From contig JAIPBU010000017.1 of NCBI GenBank assembly GCA_021738535.1, forward strand, positions 1 to 64,000: 64,000 nt of DNA. Reading direction: 5' to 3'. Under the pieces are notes generated by a model. That model was not told where the DNA came from, ran no database searches, and was given only the letters and a program-made list of their open reading frames with translations. The position numbers and the translations under genes are program-made. Of the stretch, positions 50,174 to 59,811 are shown piece after piece (position 1 is the stretch's first letter; each line of letters begins with the position of its first letter). This DNA is from Bacteroidales bacterium. Its GTDB lineage: Bacteria > Bacteroidota > Bacteroidia > Bacteroidales > VadinHA17.

Positions 50174-52426
50174 TTATTCTTCACCTGCCATTTCCATTAC
50201 CATTTGTTCAAGTATGCTTATCCTTGTTTTCAGATCTTCGCTTTGGGAAACCCTGGATTCAAGTTCTTCTATCGTTGCCTGCTGCTCCTTAATGGCCTGC
50301 AACAGGATAGGTGTTAGTTTAACATAATCAACCATCATATATCCTTCATCATTTTCAGAAACCAGTTCGGGGAATACCTGTTCAACTTCTTGTGCTATTA
50401 CTCCCAATTGCTTCTTATTTTCCACTTCAAGCTTACTCTTTGCTTCGCTGCTCCAGTTAAAGAAATAACCATTAACGGAATTAATTTTTTCAAGCACATT
50501 ATCTATTATCACAAGATCTGTTTTTAATATACGATCAGAAACATCACTTAGAGACCCGGTGTATTCCAGGTTACCATTAATTCTTAATTTATGTGAACCA
50601 CTGCCGTAATAGCCGTAAATAAGACTTGATGCATATGTAGTTCCGCTACCACTCCCGTCTATAAACAGCCTGTATGAGCCGGTATCATCAATACCGGCAC
50701 GTGCTCCAATTCGTATGTTCCTGTTTCTGTCCGGTTTGGCAGAGCCGCTCCACTGGGCTCCGATAATAACATTGTAATCACCTGTGGTCTGCCATTCTCC
50801 GGCGTTTGTGCCTATATAAATATTGTTGTAGCCATAGGTATTGTTTTTTCCACTTGCATTTCCAAAAAAGACATTGCCATAACCTGTTGTATTGTTTAAT
50901 CCGGCTGAATGCCCAAAGAAACAATTTGATCCTCCTGTAGTGTTATTTCTGCCAGCATCCTTTCCAATGAAATTATTCCAGCTTCCTTCACTGTTCCTTC
51001 CGCTGTAACTTCCTAAAAAAGTATTGTGCTGACCTGTATTATACTCACCGCTCTTATAACCAAGAAAAGTATTATACATACCAGCATCTGAGCTCTGGGG
51101 TGTTACATACATAAAATCTTCATTGACTTCCCCTTTTGTCCGGTCAAAGCCGCCAATTGCAAATCCGCCTTTAGGTCCTTTGCTTGCACTATTATTTATG
51201 TTAAACCGGATACTGTCAGGTGTAATACGCATAAAGTCAACCGTTGATCCCGCCTTAGTGGGATCGAAACCACCAATTGCGAATCCTCCTTTGGGACCTT
51301 TTTTAGCAGGGTCGTCTTCCACCAGCACCCTTACGCCGTTATTATAAACTGCAAAAACCGGCACGCCGTCATTATTTTTTATTTCAAACAAAGGTGTTTC
51401 GTCACTCCAGGCTGAAGGGGTCCTTAAATCCAGCCTGCTCACCGGTGCAGATGTCCCCATTCCTACTTTACCATCATCCTTGATTATGAAACGCCTGTAG
51501 GGATCAGATAATCCTGTATGAATATTCAGATCGCCTCCCTCAGCCTGTAACATAAGATGGGAAGGGTTACCATTATTTCTTGCCTGTATTTCATTATTGT
51601 CAAAACCCACGTTATAGCTTGTTCCTGGTCCTGTTTGAATATATCCGCCATAAGAGCCGTTAACATCAGAGCCATCATCCACATGCAGCCTGCGTTCAGG
51701 AGCCATCGTGCCTATACCTACATTACCATTGGCCTTTATGATCATCTGCCTGGGCTGGCCAAATATTCCGGAAAAATTAATATCAGTTATTGATCCGCGA
51801 TCCCATTCTGAACCTGATTGCAGCCACATTGCTCCTGAAGCTTCATCGGCACCCACTCTTGACTTTACATTGTCTGTTTCATAATAAGTATATGTGTCAG
51901 TTGTTCCTACGGTATCAGCGATATGTATATCCCCCTCAGGTTTACTTGTACCAAGACCTATTCTGCCTTCGCTGTAGTAGATATGGCTGCCGGATTTTTT
52001 CCACAAGGAATCTCCCAGTGTTTTGTCCGCTGTTAATGAATGCAATGCGTACGGCACGCTAAGCATCTGGCTGGTGCCAGTTTCTGTATAAACGGCATCA
52101 CCGTCATCATCAATCTCAGTCTTAATAAAATACGGCCCTGCCGACCAGTCAATAACTTCAAAGGCAGCCGGGTTATTACTGCCTAGTTTCAGGTTAACCA
52201 GGCCGTAGTCATTGGTTGTAACAAAAAATTCTTCGGTGCAAACTTCAGAACCCGGGAGGCTTCCCTGTAGTATAGTAATTTTTACCGCTACATCAGCATT
52301 GGAAATAATATTACCTCCCTCTCCACGCACCACCGCCTGGTAATTCAGGTTCTGAGGACTTTGTGCAAAAGCAGTTTGCAATGCACATAAGGCAGCAAGC
52401 AAAATCAGGCTTAAATAAAATTTCAT
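50174..52426 (-). CDS. Exported protein with S74 tail-fibre chaperone domain
   Basis: I start at the ATG of MKFYLSLILLAALCALQTAFAQ (52426), giving a clean Sec signal; an ATG at 52450 adds eight residues. The body is beta-rich, with two copies of KGPKGGFAIGGFD and a run of YadA-head-like repeats (NTFLGYKSGEYNTGQHNTFL; NNFIGKDAGRNNTTGGSNCF). The C-terminal peptidase S74 chaperone shows SDRILKTDLVIIDNVLEKI and LGVIAQEVEQVFPELV. Its Ser-Lys pair cuts the chaperone off after trimer assembly in phage fibres. A terminal coiled coil follows. It is probably a trimeric surface fibre; no phage gene is near. Confidence 0.88.
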   Translation of the reverse strand: MKFYLSLILLAALCALQTAFAQSPQNLNYQAVVRGEGGNIISNADVAVKITILQGSLPGSEVCTEEFFVTTNDYGLVNLKLGSNNPAAFEVIDWSAGPYFIKTEIDDDGDAVYTETGTSQMLSVPYALHSLTADKTLGDSLWKKSGSHIYYSEGRIGLGTSKPEGDIHIADTVGTTDTYTYYETDNVKSRVGADEASGAMWLQSGSEWDRGSITDINFSGIFGQPRQMIIKANGNVGIGTMAPERRLHVDDGSDVNGSYGGYIQTGPGTSYNVGFDNNEIQARNNGNPSHLMLQAEGGDLNIHTGLSDPYRRFIIKDDGKVGMGTSAPVSRLDLRTPSAWSDETPLFEIKNNDGVPVFAVYNNGVRVLVEDDPAKKGPKGGFAIGGFDPTKAGSTVDFMRITPDSIRFNINNSASKGPKGGFAIGGFDRTKGEVNEDFMYVTPQSSDAGMYNTFLGYKSGEYNTGQHNTFLGSYSGRNSEGSWNNFIGKDAGRNNTTGGSNCFFGHSAGLNNTTGYGNVFFGNASGKNNTYGYNNIYIGTNAGEWQTTGDYNVIIGAQWSGSAKPDRNRNIRIGARAGIDDTGSYRLFIDGSGSGTTYASSLIYGYYGSGSHKLRINGNLEYTGSLSDVSDRILKTDLVIIDNVLEKINSVNGYFFNWSSEAKSKLEVENKKQLGVIAQEVEQVFPELVSENDEGYMMVDYVKLTPILLQAIKEQQATIEELESRVSQSEDLKTRISILEQMVMEMAGEE

Positions 52427-52618
52427 AATAGTTGGTTTTAGGGTATGCAAAGAAAATTGAAATACAATTTATGAAATTTCACCCTAACAGAACCATTATG
52501 TATAAAATTATTTGATGAATAAAGAATAACATTAGATAAAAGTAACAACCGAAGCTTATACCGAATAATTTATGTATTCATATCCCCTGACTTTCTTCCG
52601 CTTAATTCGCAGCTTTGG

Positions 52619-55291
52619 TTACCGGCCCGTATAATTAAGCACGGGCCAGGTCCATCTTTCCTCAACAACACCTTCCTTTGTTATTGTTTCGCCCTTGTAG
52701 GTAAGAGACACCTTATAAGTTCCGGGTTCTGCATCCGAGGTATTCCAGTAAACCCGGTGGATGCCTTTTTGCACCGGTATATCCCTTGAATAAATCTCTT
52801 CTCCTTCACAATTGCTAACAACAAGTCTTGCATTTCCCCATCCTGCTGTTTTGAAGTGATACCATATCTCAAGACCGTTTGGCTCATTGGGAGTAAAAAG
52901 ATGGTTACTTCCCATCATATGATAATTTCCCCAGCGCGCCTGTTGTGAATAATTCACTTGGGGCTTTGGTTCTATATCAAACAGGTAATGATCCTTGTTC
53001 CTTACTTCCTCAGTCATCTGCTGCAGCGGGCTTATATCACCTACCCAGGCAGCCCTTCCGTATGTTCCCACCACCAGGTCGTTTTCACGGGGATGGACCA
53101 GCAGATCGCGAACAACAACAGGGGGGATGTTGCAATCCAGGGCTTCCCACTGTTTGCCCCCTTCAAGAGTAAAATATACTCCCCTGTCATTCCCAATAAA
53201 GAGGAGCTCAGGATTTGTTGCATCTTCGAATATTACGTTAACGGGCGATTCAGGAAGGTTTGAAGATATGTCCTGCCATGTATCACCGTAATCAGTGGTC
53301 TTTAACACGTAAGGAGTAAAATCATCATTCCTGTACCCGGTATGGGTCAGGTAAGCCGTTGCCTTGTCATGTTTCGATGCAATTATCCTTGCCACCCACC
53401 GTTCATCCGGCACACCTGCTTTCTTTACACTGCGTGTCAGTTCTTTCCAGTCGGCCCCGTGATTTTTTGTTACATGCACCTTGCCATCGTCCGTACCAAC
53501 CCAGATAATTCCTGGCTTCACCGGAGACTCATCCATCGAGGTAATTGTACAATACATTACATGCCCCGTACCGGCAATTTTTTCCTTATCATCAGAAGTA
53601 AGGTCAGGTGAAATTTCCTCCCAGGTATCTCCCCTGTCGGGTGAGCGCAGAAGTTTTTGTGCGCCGGCATATAATATGGCACTGTTATGGGGAGAAAGCT
53701 TTATTGGCGCATTCCAGGTATACCTGTAACGTTCTCCTCCAACAGGAGGTTCCGGAACGATACTTACCCTCTCGCCTGTAGCCTGGTTTACCCGGTGGTG
53801 TGAACCAAACTGGGTTGTATAGTAAAGCCACCTGTTGTCTTCATGATCAACTTCAGTATGCATGCCATCCCACATACCCGTAATAACCAGGTCTTTAATA
53901 CTGATCTTACCTGACCAGCTGTTCGAAGGAGCTTTCCATGTTTCATGGTCCTGCAAACCAATGTAAATATTATAAGGGTCTTCATCATCCACTTCTACCA
54001 TATACACTTCACCCAGGGGTATGTTATAATAGTGGAACATACTTTTTCCCCCGTCCCATGTCTCATATACACCACCATCAGATCCGAGGAACATATGCCT
54101 TCCGTCAGAGGGATCTATCCACAGTGTCCTGTTATCACCAAAGTTACTTGCAAAGAGTCCGCTTTCGTATGCCCGGGGCCAGTTCTCACCGCCGTCAAGA
54201 GTAACATGCATACCGGCTCCTATTATGTATATCTTATCAGGATCATCAGGATCAACACATACTTTATTAAAGCTGTATGCTGCTTTCCCGCTGACATCAT
54301 TTTCTTCAGGATCATTAAGCCTTTCCCAGGTCTGGCCTGCATCAAAAGAGCGGTAACACTCACCCCCGATAAGATTATCAAAGGAATGGTCGGTAAATTC
54401 ATCGAACTCAACGGGAGCATCAGTATCAACTCCCGGTTTTGGATTAAGATTCTGTACAACGGCAACAAGGACATCGGGGTTGTTATACTGTAAATCAATC
54501 CCTATGCGACCCAGCGAACCTCCGGGGAAGCCACCACCTTTCATCATCTCCCAGCTACTGCCACCGTCAACTGTTTTAAATAACCTGCTTTTTTCACCTC
54601 CGGGTTCAAATGTCCATGGCAACCTCACCTTTTCATAAGCACTTGCATACAGTATATCCGGGTCCTGCTGATTGATAACAATATCAATTATACCCGTTGC
54701 CTCATCAATATATAATACCTTAGCCCAGGTACGTCCTCCGTCCGTGGTTTTGAAAACCCCTCTTTGCTCATTCTCTGAGAAAAGGCGACCCATAACCGCA
54801 ACCCATACAATATCCGGATTTTCCGGGTGTATAATTATTTCTGCTATATGATGGGAATCCTTCAATCCCATATTCTGCCATGTCTCACCCCCGTCGGTCG
54901 ATTTCCATATTCCATTGCCATAATATGATGAGCGTGCATTAAAATCCTCACCGGTCCCTATCCATACAATATCCGGGTCAGTGGGCGCAAGCTCAACATC
55001 TCCTATTGCATTTACTCCCAGTTCATCCGAAACACATTTGAAAGTAGTTCCATTGTTTTCTGTTTTCCATACACCCCCGGCACGTGCAGCAGCATACCAG
55101 GTGTATTTATGCTCCTGACCGGGATTTACCGGGATGGCGAATTCCCCCACCCATGCATTTATCCGGAAAGCACCGAGATTCCTGAATCCAAATCCTTTTG
55201 GTTCAGAATCCCTTCTGTAACGCTGCGCATCTGCATCCTGCATAAACGCAGTGATCAACACAATAAGTGTTATTTTTACAATTAATTTCAT
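52619..55291 (-). CDS. VPS10/BNR-repeat glycosyl-hydrolase-like exported protein
   Basis: I start at the ATG of MKLIVKITLIVLITAFMQDADAQ (55291), a normal signal peptide. The protein is a large beta-propeller with at least ten Asp-box-type repeats: KSTDGGETWQNMG, KTTDGGRTWAKV, RSFDAGQTWERL, RSPDRGDTWEEIS, KTTDYGDTWQDIS. The C-terminal about 110 residues form a Fn3/Ig-like domain (NGLEIWYHFKTAGWGNARLV; YRVSLTYKG-like end). Such sortilin-like proteins are abundant in Bacteroidota and often sit at the surface, sometimes as glycosidases or binding proteins. The function is uncertain. Confidence 0.87.
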   Translation of the reverse strand: MKLIVKITLIVLITAFMQDADAQRYRRDSEPKGFGFRNLGAFRINAWVGEFAIPVNPGQEHKYTWYAAARAGGVWKTENNGTTFKCVSDELGVNAIGDVELAPTDPDIVWIGTGEDFNARSSYYGNGIWKSTDGGETWQNMGLKDSHHIAEIIIHPENPDIVWVAVMGRLFSENEQRGVFKTTDGGRTWAKVLYIDEATGIIDIVINQQDPDILYASAYEKVRLPWTFEPGGEKSRLFKTVDGGSSWEMMKGGGFPGGSLGRIGIDLQYNNPDVLVAVVQNLNPKPGVDTDAPVEFDEFTDHSFDNLIGGECYRSFDAGQTWERLNDPEENDVSGKAAYSFNKVCVDPDDPDKIYIIGAGMHVTLDGGENWPRAYESGLFASNFGDNRTLWIDPSDGRHMFLGSDGGVYETWDGGKSMFHYYNIPLGEVYMVEVDDEDPYNIYIGLQDHETWKAPSNSWSGKISIKDLVITGMWDGMHTEVDHEDNRWLYYTTQFGSHHRVNQATGERVSIVPEPPVGGERYRYTWNAPIKLSPHNSAILYAGAQKLLRSPDRGDTWEEISPDLTSDDKEKIAGTGHVMYCTITSMDESPVKPGIIWVGTDDGKVHVTKNHGADWKELTRSVKKAGVPDERWVARIIASKHDKATAYLTHTGYRNDDFTPYVLKTTDYGDTWQDISSNLPESPVNVIFEDATNPELLFIGNDRGVYFTLEGGKQWEALDCNIPPVVVRDLLVHPRENDLVVGTYGRAAWVGDISPLQQMTEEVRNKDHYLFDIEPKPQVNYSQQARWGNYHMMGSNHLFTPNEPNGLEIWYHFKTAGWGNARLVVSNCEGEEIYSRDIPVQKGIHRVYWNTSDAEPGTYKVSLTYKGETITKEGVVEERWTWPVLNYTGR

Positions 55292-55450
55292 TCTGTTTTT
55301 AGTATTTAGTTTTTCATTTTCGGTTGTCTTAGATCTCACCGTCTTTGCTTATATGTTTGATGCGGCACGCCCGCCTTCGTTGAAACTACGGCCGATAAAA
55401 CATGCCGCATCTACCAGTATCTATAACCATGGATCTTCTATCACGTCCTC

Positions 55451-55499
55451 ACCTCTCACCTCTCACCTCTCACCTCTCACCTCTCACCTCTCACCTCTC
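55451..55499. repeat. Heptamer tandem repeat ACCTCTC x7
   Basis: Seven perfect copies of ACCTCTC, with decayed TCCTCTC units behind, lie between the 3' end of tldE and the start of the VPS10-like gene. On the transcribed minus strand the run is purine-rich (GAGAGGT). Confidence 0.95.
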
Positions 55500-55510
55500 T
55501 CCTCTCTCCT

Positions 55511-56845
55511 CTATTTTCCACCGATCTGCATTTGTTTAATCCTGAATGTTGGTGTTGCAAATGTTTTGTTCGTATCAATATCATCGCCCATCATATCAAG
55601 ATCATTCAGTATATCAGGTGCACTGCCTGCAATAGTAAGACCTTTAACAGGGTGCTTAATCTTACCATTTTCTATCCAGAACCCACTGGCACCTCCACTG
55701 AAGTTGCCACTGACGGGGTTGATCCCGTAACCTGTCAGTCCTTTAAGCAGCAGTCCTTTACCTGTTGAGGCTATAATATCATCCCTTGTATGTTTGCCCG
55801 GCAGCAGGTATAAGTTATGGGTTCCTATTCCTGGCATTGACGTGAATCCGCGTCTTGAAGCATTACCGGTACTTTCTGTCCCGGCTTTCTTTGCTGCATA
55901 GCTGTTATAGAGGAATGATCTGAGCACCCCGTTCTCAACCAGTGTATTCTTCATGGTAGGCACTCCTTCTCCGTCGAATGGTGCACTGGCCAATCCTTTT
56001 TCAAGAGTACCATCATCAATAACAGTCAGCAGCTCTGTTGCAAATTTTTCGTTCAGGCGCTCCTTAAGGAAGCTGGCACCCTGCAGCACCCGTTCGCCAT
56101 TCAGTGCGGCAATAACGCCCCCGAGAAGCGACCGTCCCACATCGGGATCAAATATTACGGGTGCCTTCTGTGTTTTCACCATCACCGGATCAAGCATTTC
56201 CCAGGCATCCTCTGATGCTTTGGCAGCAATTTTATTAAGATCATCCAGGTCTTTGAACATACGGCGGGAGCAATATTCACCGCCTGTATTTTTCTGTTCA
56301 CCTTTTTCTGCCACCACGCTGACGCCCAGTCCGCATCCTCCTGATTTATAAGATTTGGACAGGCCGTGTGAGTTTGCGATAAACACTTCTGTTTCAGACT
56401 CACTGAATCCCGACCCTGAGCTCTTGCTTATTCGCTTATCGCTCATGGCCAGTTTTTCGAGTTCCAGGGCCATGGATATTTTCTTTTCCATATCAATCTC
56501 TGCTATTGACGGATCGTACAAACCCTTAACTTCTGTCATTCCTTCAGCAGATGGAAGCACATTATTCTCATCAGCAGATGTTAGTTTTGCAAAGGCTACC
56601 GCTCTTTTAACAGTATTATCGAGGGCATCCTCTGAGAGGTCATTACAATGGCTGAAGCCCATCCTGTTGTTTACAAACACGCGGAAGCCAACACCATGTG
56701 AAGCTGCCTCCCTTATAGTTTCAATTTCGTTATTAAGCACTTCAATGCTGAGGTTACGGCTCGACTGCAAAAATACCTCTGCTTCACCGGCACCGTGCTT
56801 AAGGCATTTCTCAACCAGTTTTATGCTTAGATCTTTATAGTTCAT
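55511..56845 (-). CDS. tldE: TldE/PmbA-type metalloprotease subunit
   Basis: I start at the ATG of MNYKDLSIKLVEKCLKHGAG (56845); the frame stays open to 56962 but that part overlaps tldD and shows no family match. 445 residues. Typical parts are AEVFLQSSRNLSIEVLNNEI, GVGFRVFVNNRMGFSHCND, APVIFDPDVGRSLLGGVIAA and NPVSGNFSGGASGFWIENG. TldE is the non-metal partner of TldD; together they degrade unfolded peptides and mature peptide toxins in other bacteria. It starts 29 bases after the tldD stop. No signal peptide is present. Confidence 0.92.
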   Translation of the reverse strand: MNYKDLSIKLVEKCLKHGAGEAEVFLQSSRNLSIEVLNNEIETIREAASHGVGFRVFVNNRMGFSHCNDLSEDALDNTVKRAVAFAKLTSADENNVLPSAEGMTEVKGLYDPSIAEIDMEKKISMALELEKLAMSDKRISKSSGSGFSESETEVFIANSHGLSKSYKSGGCGLGVSVVAEKGEQKNTGGEYCSRRMFKDLDDLNKIAAKASEDAWEMLDPVMVKTQKAPVIFDPDVGRSLLGGVIAALNGERVLQGASFLKERLNEKFATELLTVIDDGTLEKGLASAPFDGEGVPTMKNTLVENGVLRSFLYNSYAAKKAGTESTGNASRRGFTSMPGIGTHNLYLLPGKHTRDDIIASTGKGLLLKGLTGYGINPVSGNFSGGASGFWIENGKIKHPVKGLTIAGSAPDILNDLDMMGDDIDTNKTFATPTFRIKQMQIGGK

Positions 56846-56874
56846 TTCTTGGTTTTTTTCAATTAATAAAACTG

Positions 56875-58407
56875 TCAGGCTTTTGAGCCTCCTACATTTA
56901 TCCCTCTTATCCTTACTGTTGGCTGGCCTGCATCCACTTCGGCAGACTGGCCTTTGCCACATATACCGGGTCCGAATGCCAGGTCGTTGCCAACGGCATC
57001 GATACTGGAAATTACATCAAGGCATGATCCTATGAGAGTTGCCCCCTTGACAGGCCTGGTTTTTTTACCGTTTTCTATCAGGTAAGCTTCGCGGCATGTA
57101 AAGTTAAACACGCCGGTAACGGGATTAACACTTCCCCCGCTGAGGCTCTGCACATATAATCCTTTCTTTGTGGATGACAGTATATCGGCCGGATCTGAGT
57201 CGCCATTAGCAATAAAGGTATTTGTCATACGCGGTATCGGCATGTAGCGGAACGACTCCCTTCTACCGTTTCCTGTACGTTTCATATCCAGCTGCTTAGC
57301 GCTTAGTATATCTGTCATATATCCTTTCAGTACCCCGTTTTCAATAAGCACATTTCTTTTAGCCTGCGTTCCTTCATCGTCGAAATTAACAGTACCCCTG
57401 GCATTGGGTATTGTACCATCATCAACCATTGTAAACACATCGCTAGCCACTTTCTGGCCAACTTTGCCAGTAAATGCTCCTATCCCCTTCGCTATATTAT
57501 CTGCTTCCAGCGGATGCCCTACGGCCTCATGCACCAGCACGCCACCCCATCCGTTCTGCATAACAACATCCATCATACCGGCGGGTGCTTCTTCAGCATC
57601 AAGCATTGCAATTGCTTCGCGGGCAGCTGTTTCTGCAACTTTCTCCGGGCTTACTTCATTGAACATCTCGAACCCGCTGTGCCTGCTCAGTCTTTCCCGC
57701 GACATATGTCTTGCCTTACCGTCATCGCTCATTGTCTGAACGATAAAGAACAGCAGTGGCAGTTCATCACGCAGGTATGTACCTTCACTGTTAGCAATAA
57801 CCCGGCTTCTGACCTCATCATAATAGCTTATCATGGCCATCTTTATTCTATCGTCATAAGACATTGCAGCCTGGTCGGCTCTTTTCATTACTTCTATCCT
57901 TTCCGGGTCTGCAATATTACCCAGGGGTTGTTCCACGGTAACAAAGCTGTCACGCGATTTTTCACTGACGTTTACCGGGCTGGCAGAAGAACTGTTCCTT
58001 GCTACATAGGAAGCTACTTTTGCAGCTCTTCTAAGGTTTTCCGAAGTAATATCATCGGTGTATGCATAACCTGTTTTATTGCCTGATATTACTCTTACAC
58101 CTGCACCCTGGCTTATACCATATAAACCACTTTTAAAACTGGATTCTTCCATGGCTATACGCCTGGAATTTCGATTTTCAAGGTACACTTCCGCAAAGTC
58201 GCCTCCGGCAGACAATGCTTCAGCAATAACTTTGTCCAGCGTGGCCTTATCCATATCCAGGCCTGATGCAGCTGCTCCTGCCTGGTTACAGGAGGTGAGC
58301 TGTGAGAGCAGGGTGGGAGTGGCAGCAACGAAGAGGCTTCCTTTCATGCTCATTTCAAGGAATTTTCGTCGTGGTATATCCCTGACAAAGTACTTTTTCT
58401 TACTCAT
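56875..58407 (-). CDS. tldD: TldD-type metalloprotease with twin-arginine lipoprotein signal
   Basis: 510 residues. The zinc site HEAVGHPLEAD lies in the middle. The C-terminal RRESFRYMPIPRMTNTFIAN and GGSVNPVTGVFNFTCREAYL are standard. Unlike the E. coli protein it begins with a twin-arginine motif (IPRRKFLEMSM), a hydrophobic stretch (GSLFVAATPTLLSQL) and a Cys (TSCNQAG), which together look like a Tat-exported lipoprotein signal. Its partner TldE, encoded next, has none. The pair would degrade peptides, but the compartment is therefore in doubt. Confidence 0.92.
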   Translation of the reverse strand: MSKKKYFVRDIPRRKFLEMSMKGSLFVAATPTLLSQLTSCNQAGAAASGLDMDKATLDKVIAEALSAGGDFAEVYLENRNSRRIAMEESSFKSGLYGISQGAGVRVISGNKTGYAYTDDITSENLRRAAKVASYVARNSSSASPVNVSEKSRDSFVTVEQPLGNIADPERIEVMKRADQAAMSYDDRIKMAMISYYDEVRSRVIANSEGTYLRDELPLLFFIVQTMSDDGKARHMSRERLSRHSGFEMFNEVSPEKVAETAAREAIAMLDAEEAPAGMMDVVMQNGWGGVLVHEAVGHPLEADNIAKGIGAFTGKVGQKVASDVFTMVDDGTIPNARGTVNFDDEGTQAKRNVLIENGVLKGYMTDILSAKQLDMKRTGNGRRESFRYMPIPRMTNTFIANGDSDPADILSSTKKGLYVQSLSGGSVNPVTGVFNFTCREAYLIENGKKTRPVKGATLIGSCLDVISSIDAVGNDLAFGPGICGKGQSAEVDAGQPTVRIRGINVGGSKA

Positions 58408-58503
58408 AATGCGTTTTTTATTTTATTGATAAGTTGGTTTTTATCCGGGCTATTAAATTATCCAAAAAAATACAAATGTCACAGTGGCAATTACTTTTTA
58501 ACA

Positions 58504-59727
58504 TTATTCAGAATTATTGTCACTCATTCGCTCAAATCTTGAAATTATTACAGCACCGCAGCTGTCGCTGAACACATTCGTCGTTGTTCTGAACATATCC
58601 AGTATCCTGTCTACTGCCAGTATAATGGCAACTCCTTCCAGTGGCAGGCCCACTGCCGTTAATATTATTGACATCATCACCATGCCGCTCATTGGAATAC
58701 TTGCTGCGCCTATTGATGCCAGCACCGCGGTAAAGGCAATCGTCAACTGTGCCGTGAAGCTCAGATCAAAGCCATATACCTGTGCAATAAAAATAGTTGC
58801 CACACATTCATACAGGGCGGTACCATCCATATTCATTGTAGCACCAATGGGCAGAACAAAGCCGGCAGCTCTTTTTGAAGCACCTGATTCCTCTGTAGCA
58901 GCCTTCATCGTTAGTGGAAGTGTTACTATAGTTGAGCAGGTTGTAAACGCTGTCAGCAAGGCCGGTAGCATTCCCCTGTAATGACGTACAGGATTTATTC
59001 CACCCAGCACTCTTACCAGAATGGGCAGGGTAATAAACATATGTATTGCCAGTCCGGCCAGAACCACCAGAAAGTAGAATCCCAGCGATTTAAAGGCAGA
59101 GAATCCTGTATCGGCAACTATTTCTGCTATTATACCAAAGACACCAACCGGCGCCGACCAGATAATGAAGGTGGTCATTTTTAGCATTGCTTCGAAAGAG
59201 GCATCAAAGACATTCTTCAGCAGATCTCTTTGCTCTGTCTTCAGTTTTGTTATAAAGAAGCCAAAAAGCAGGGAGAAGAATATTACAGGCAGAACATCGC
59301 CCTGTGCCATTGCCTCTACAGGGTTTTCAGGAATTATGTTAATGAGGATATCGCCCAGCCCCTGCTCAACCGCCTCGATACTTTCCGGGTCAGCATCAAG
59401 GCCAATATTTGCTCCTTCACCGGGTTTAAATACATTGACCAGGGTCTGACCTGTAAGTATGGCCAGCAGGCTAGTCATCACATAATAAGCCATCGTTCTC
59501 AGTCCTATCCTCCCGAGACCATGAGCTGAGCCAACCTGTACAACGGCACTGATAATGGAAGTAATTACAAGTGGTATAATTGCCATCCTGAGCAGTCGCA
59601 GGAAAATATCAGCCAGAGGCTCAACCACAGGGATAACAGGTTTACCAACCAGGGCCCCGGCAAGAATACCCATAAAAAATCCGCCGAAGATCCATATTGT
59701 AAGGGTATATTTACCTGTTTTTGGCAT
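58504..59727 (-). CDS. Dicarboxylate/glutamate:cation symporter (DAACS)
   Basis: 407 residues with eight or so membrane segments and two re-entrant loops. Signature motifs are LPIGATMNMDGTALYECVAT (NMDGT sodium/proton site), LASIGAASIPMSGMVMM (HP2 hairpin) and DRILDMFRTTTNVFSDSCGA, where Asp and Arg bind the substrate carboxylates. The family takes up aspartate, glutamate or C4-dicarboxylates with sodium or protons. Which one is used here is open. Single gene on the minus strand, about 95 bases downstream of tldD in the opposite reading order. Confidence 0.93.
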   Translation of the reverse strand: MPKTGKYTLTIWIFGGFFMGILAGALVGKPVIPVVEPLADIFLRLLRMAIIPLVITSIISAVVQVGSAHGLGRIGLRTMAYYVMTSLLAILTGQTLVNVFKPGEGANIGLDADPESIEAVEQGLGDILINIIPENPVEAMAQGDVLPVIFFSLLFGFFITKLKTEQRDLLKNVFDASFEAMLKMTTFIIWSAPVGVFGIIAEIVADTGFSAFKSLGFYFLVVLAGLAIHMFITLPILVRVLGGINPVRHYRGMLPALLTAFTTCSTIVTLPLTMKAATEESGASKRAAGFVLPIGATMNMDGTALYECVATIFIAQVYGFDLSFTAQLTIAFTAVLASIGAASIPMSGMVMMSIILTAVGLPLEGVAIILAVDRILDMFRTTTNVFSDSCGAVIISRFERMSDNNSE

Positions 59728-59811
59728 AGATTAGTAATTGTTGTTCCTGTTATATTACCTGTCCCCGGGTAAAACCGGGGCTATGGCTATTAACCGCCTC
59801 CGGCGGTGTCT

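Noticed and set aside
56846-56962. Extended start of tldE overlapping tldD
   Set aside because: The extra 39 residues are basic and cysteine-rich with no family match, and arise from the tldD coding sequence in another frame.
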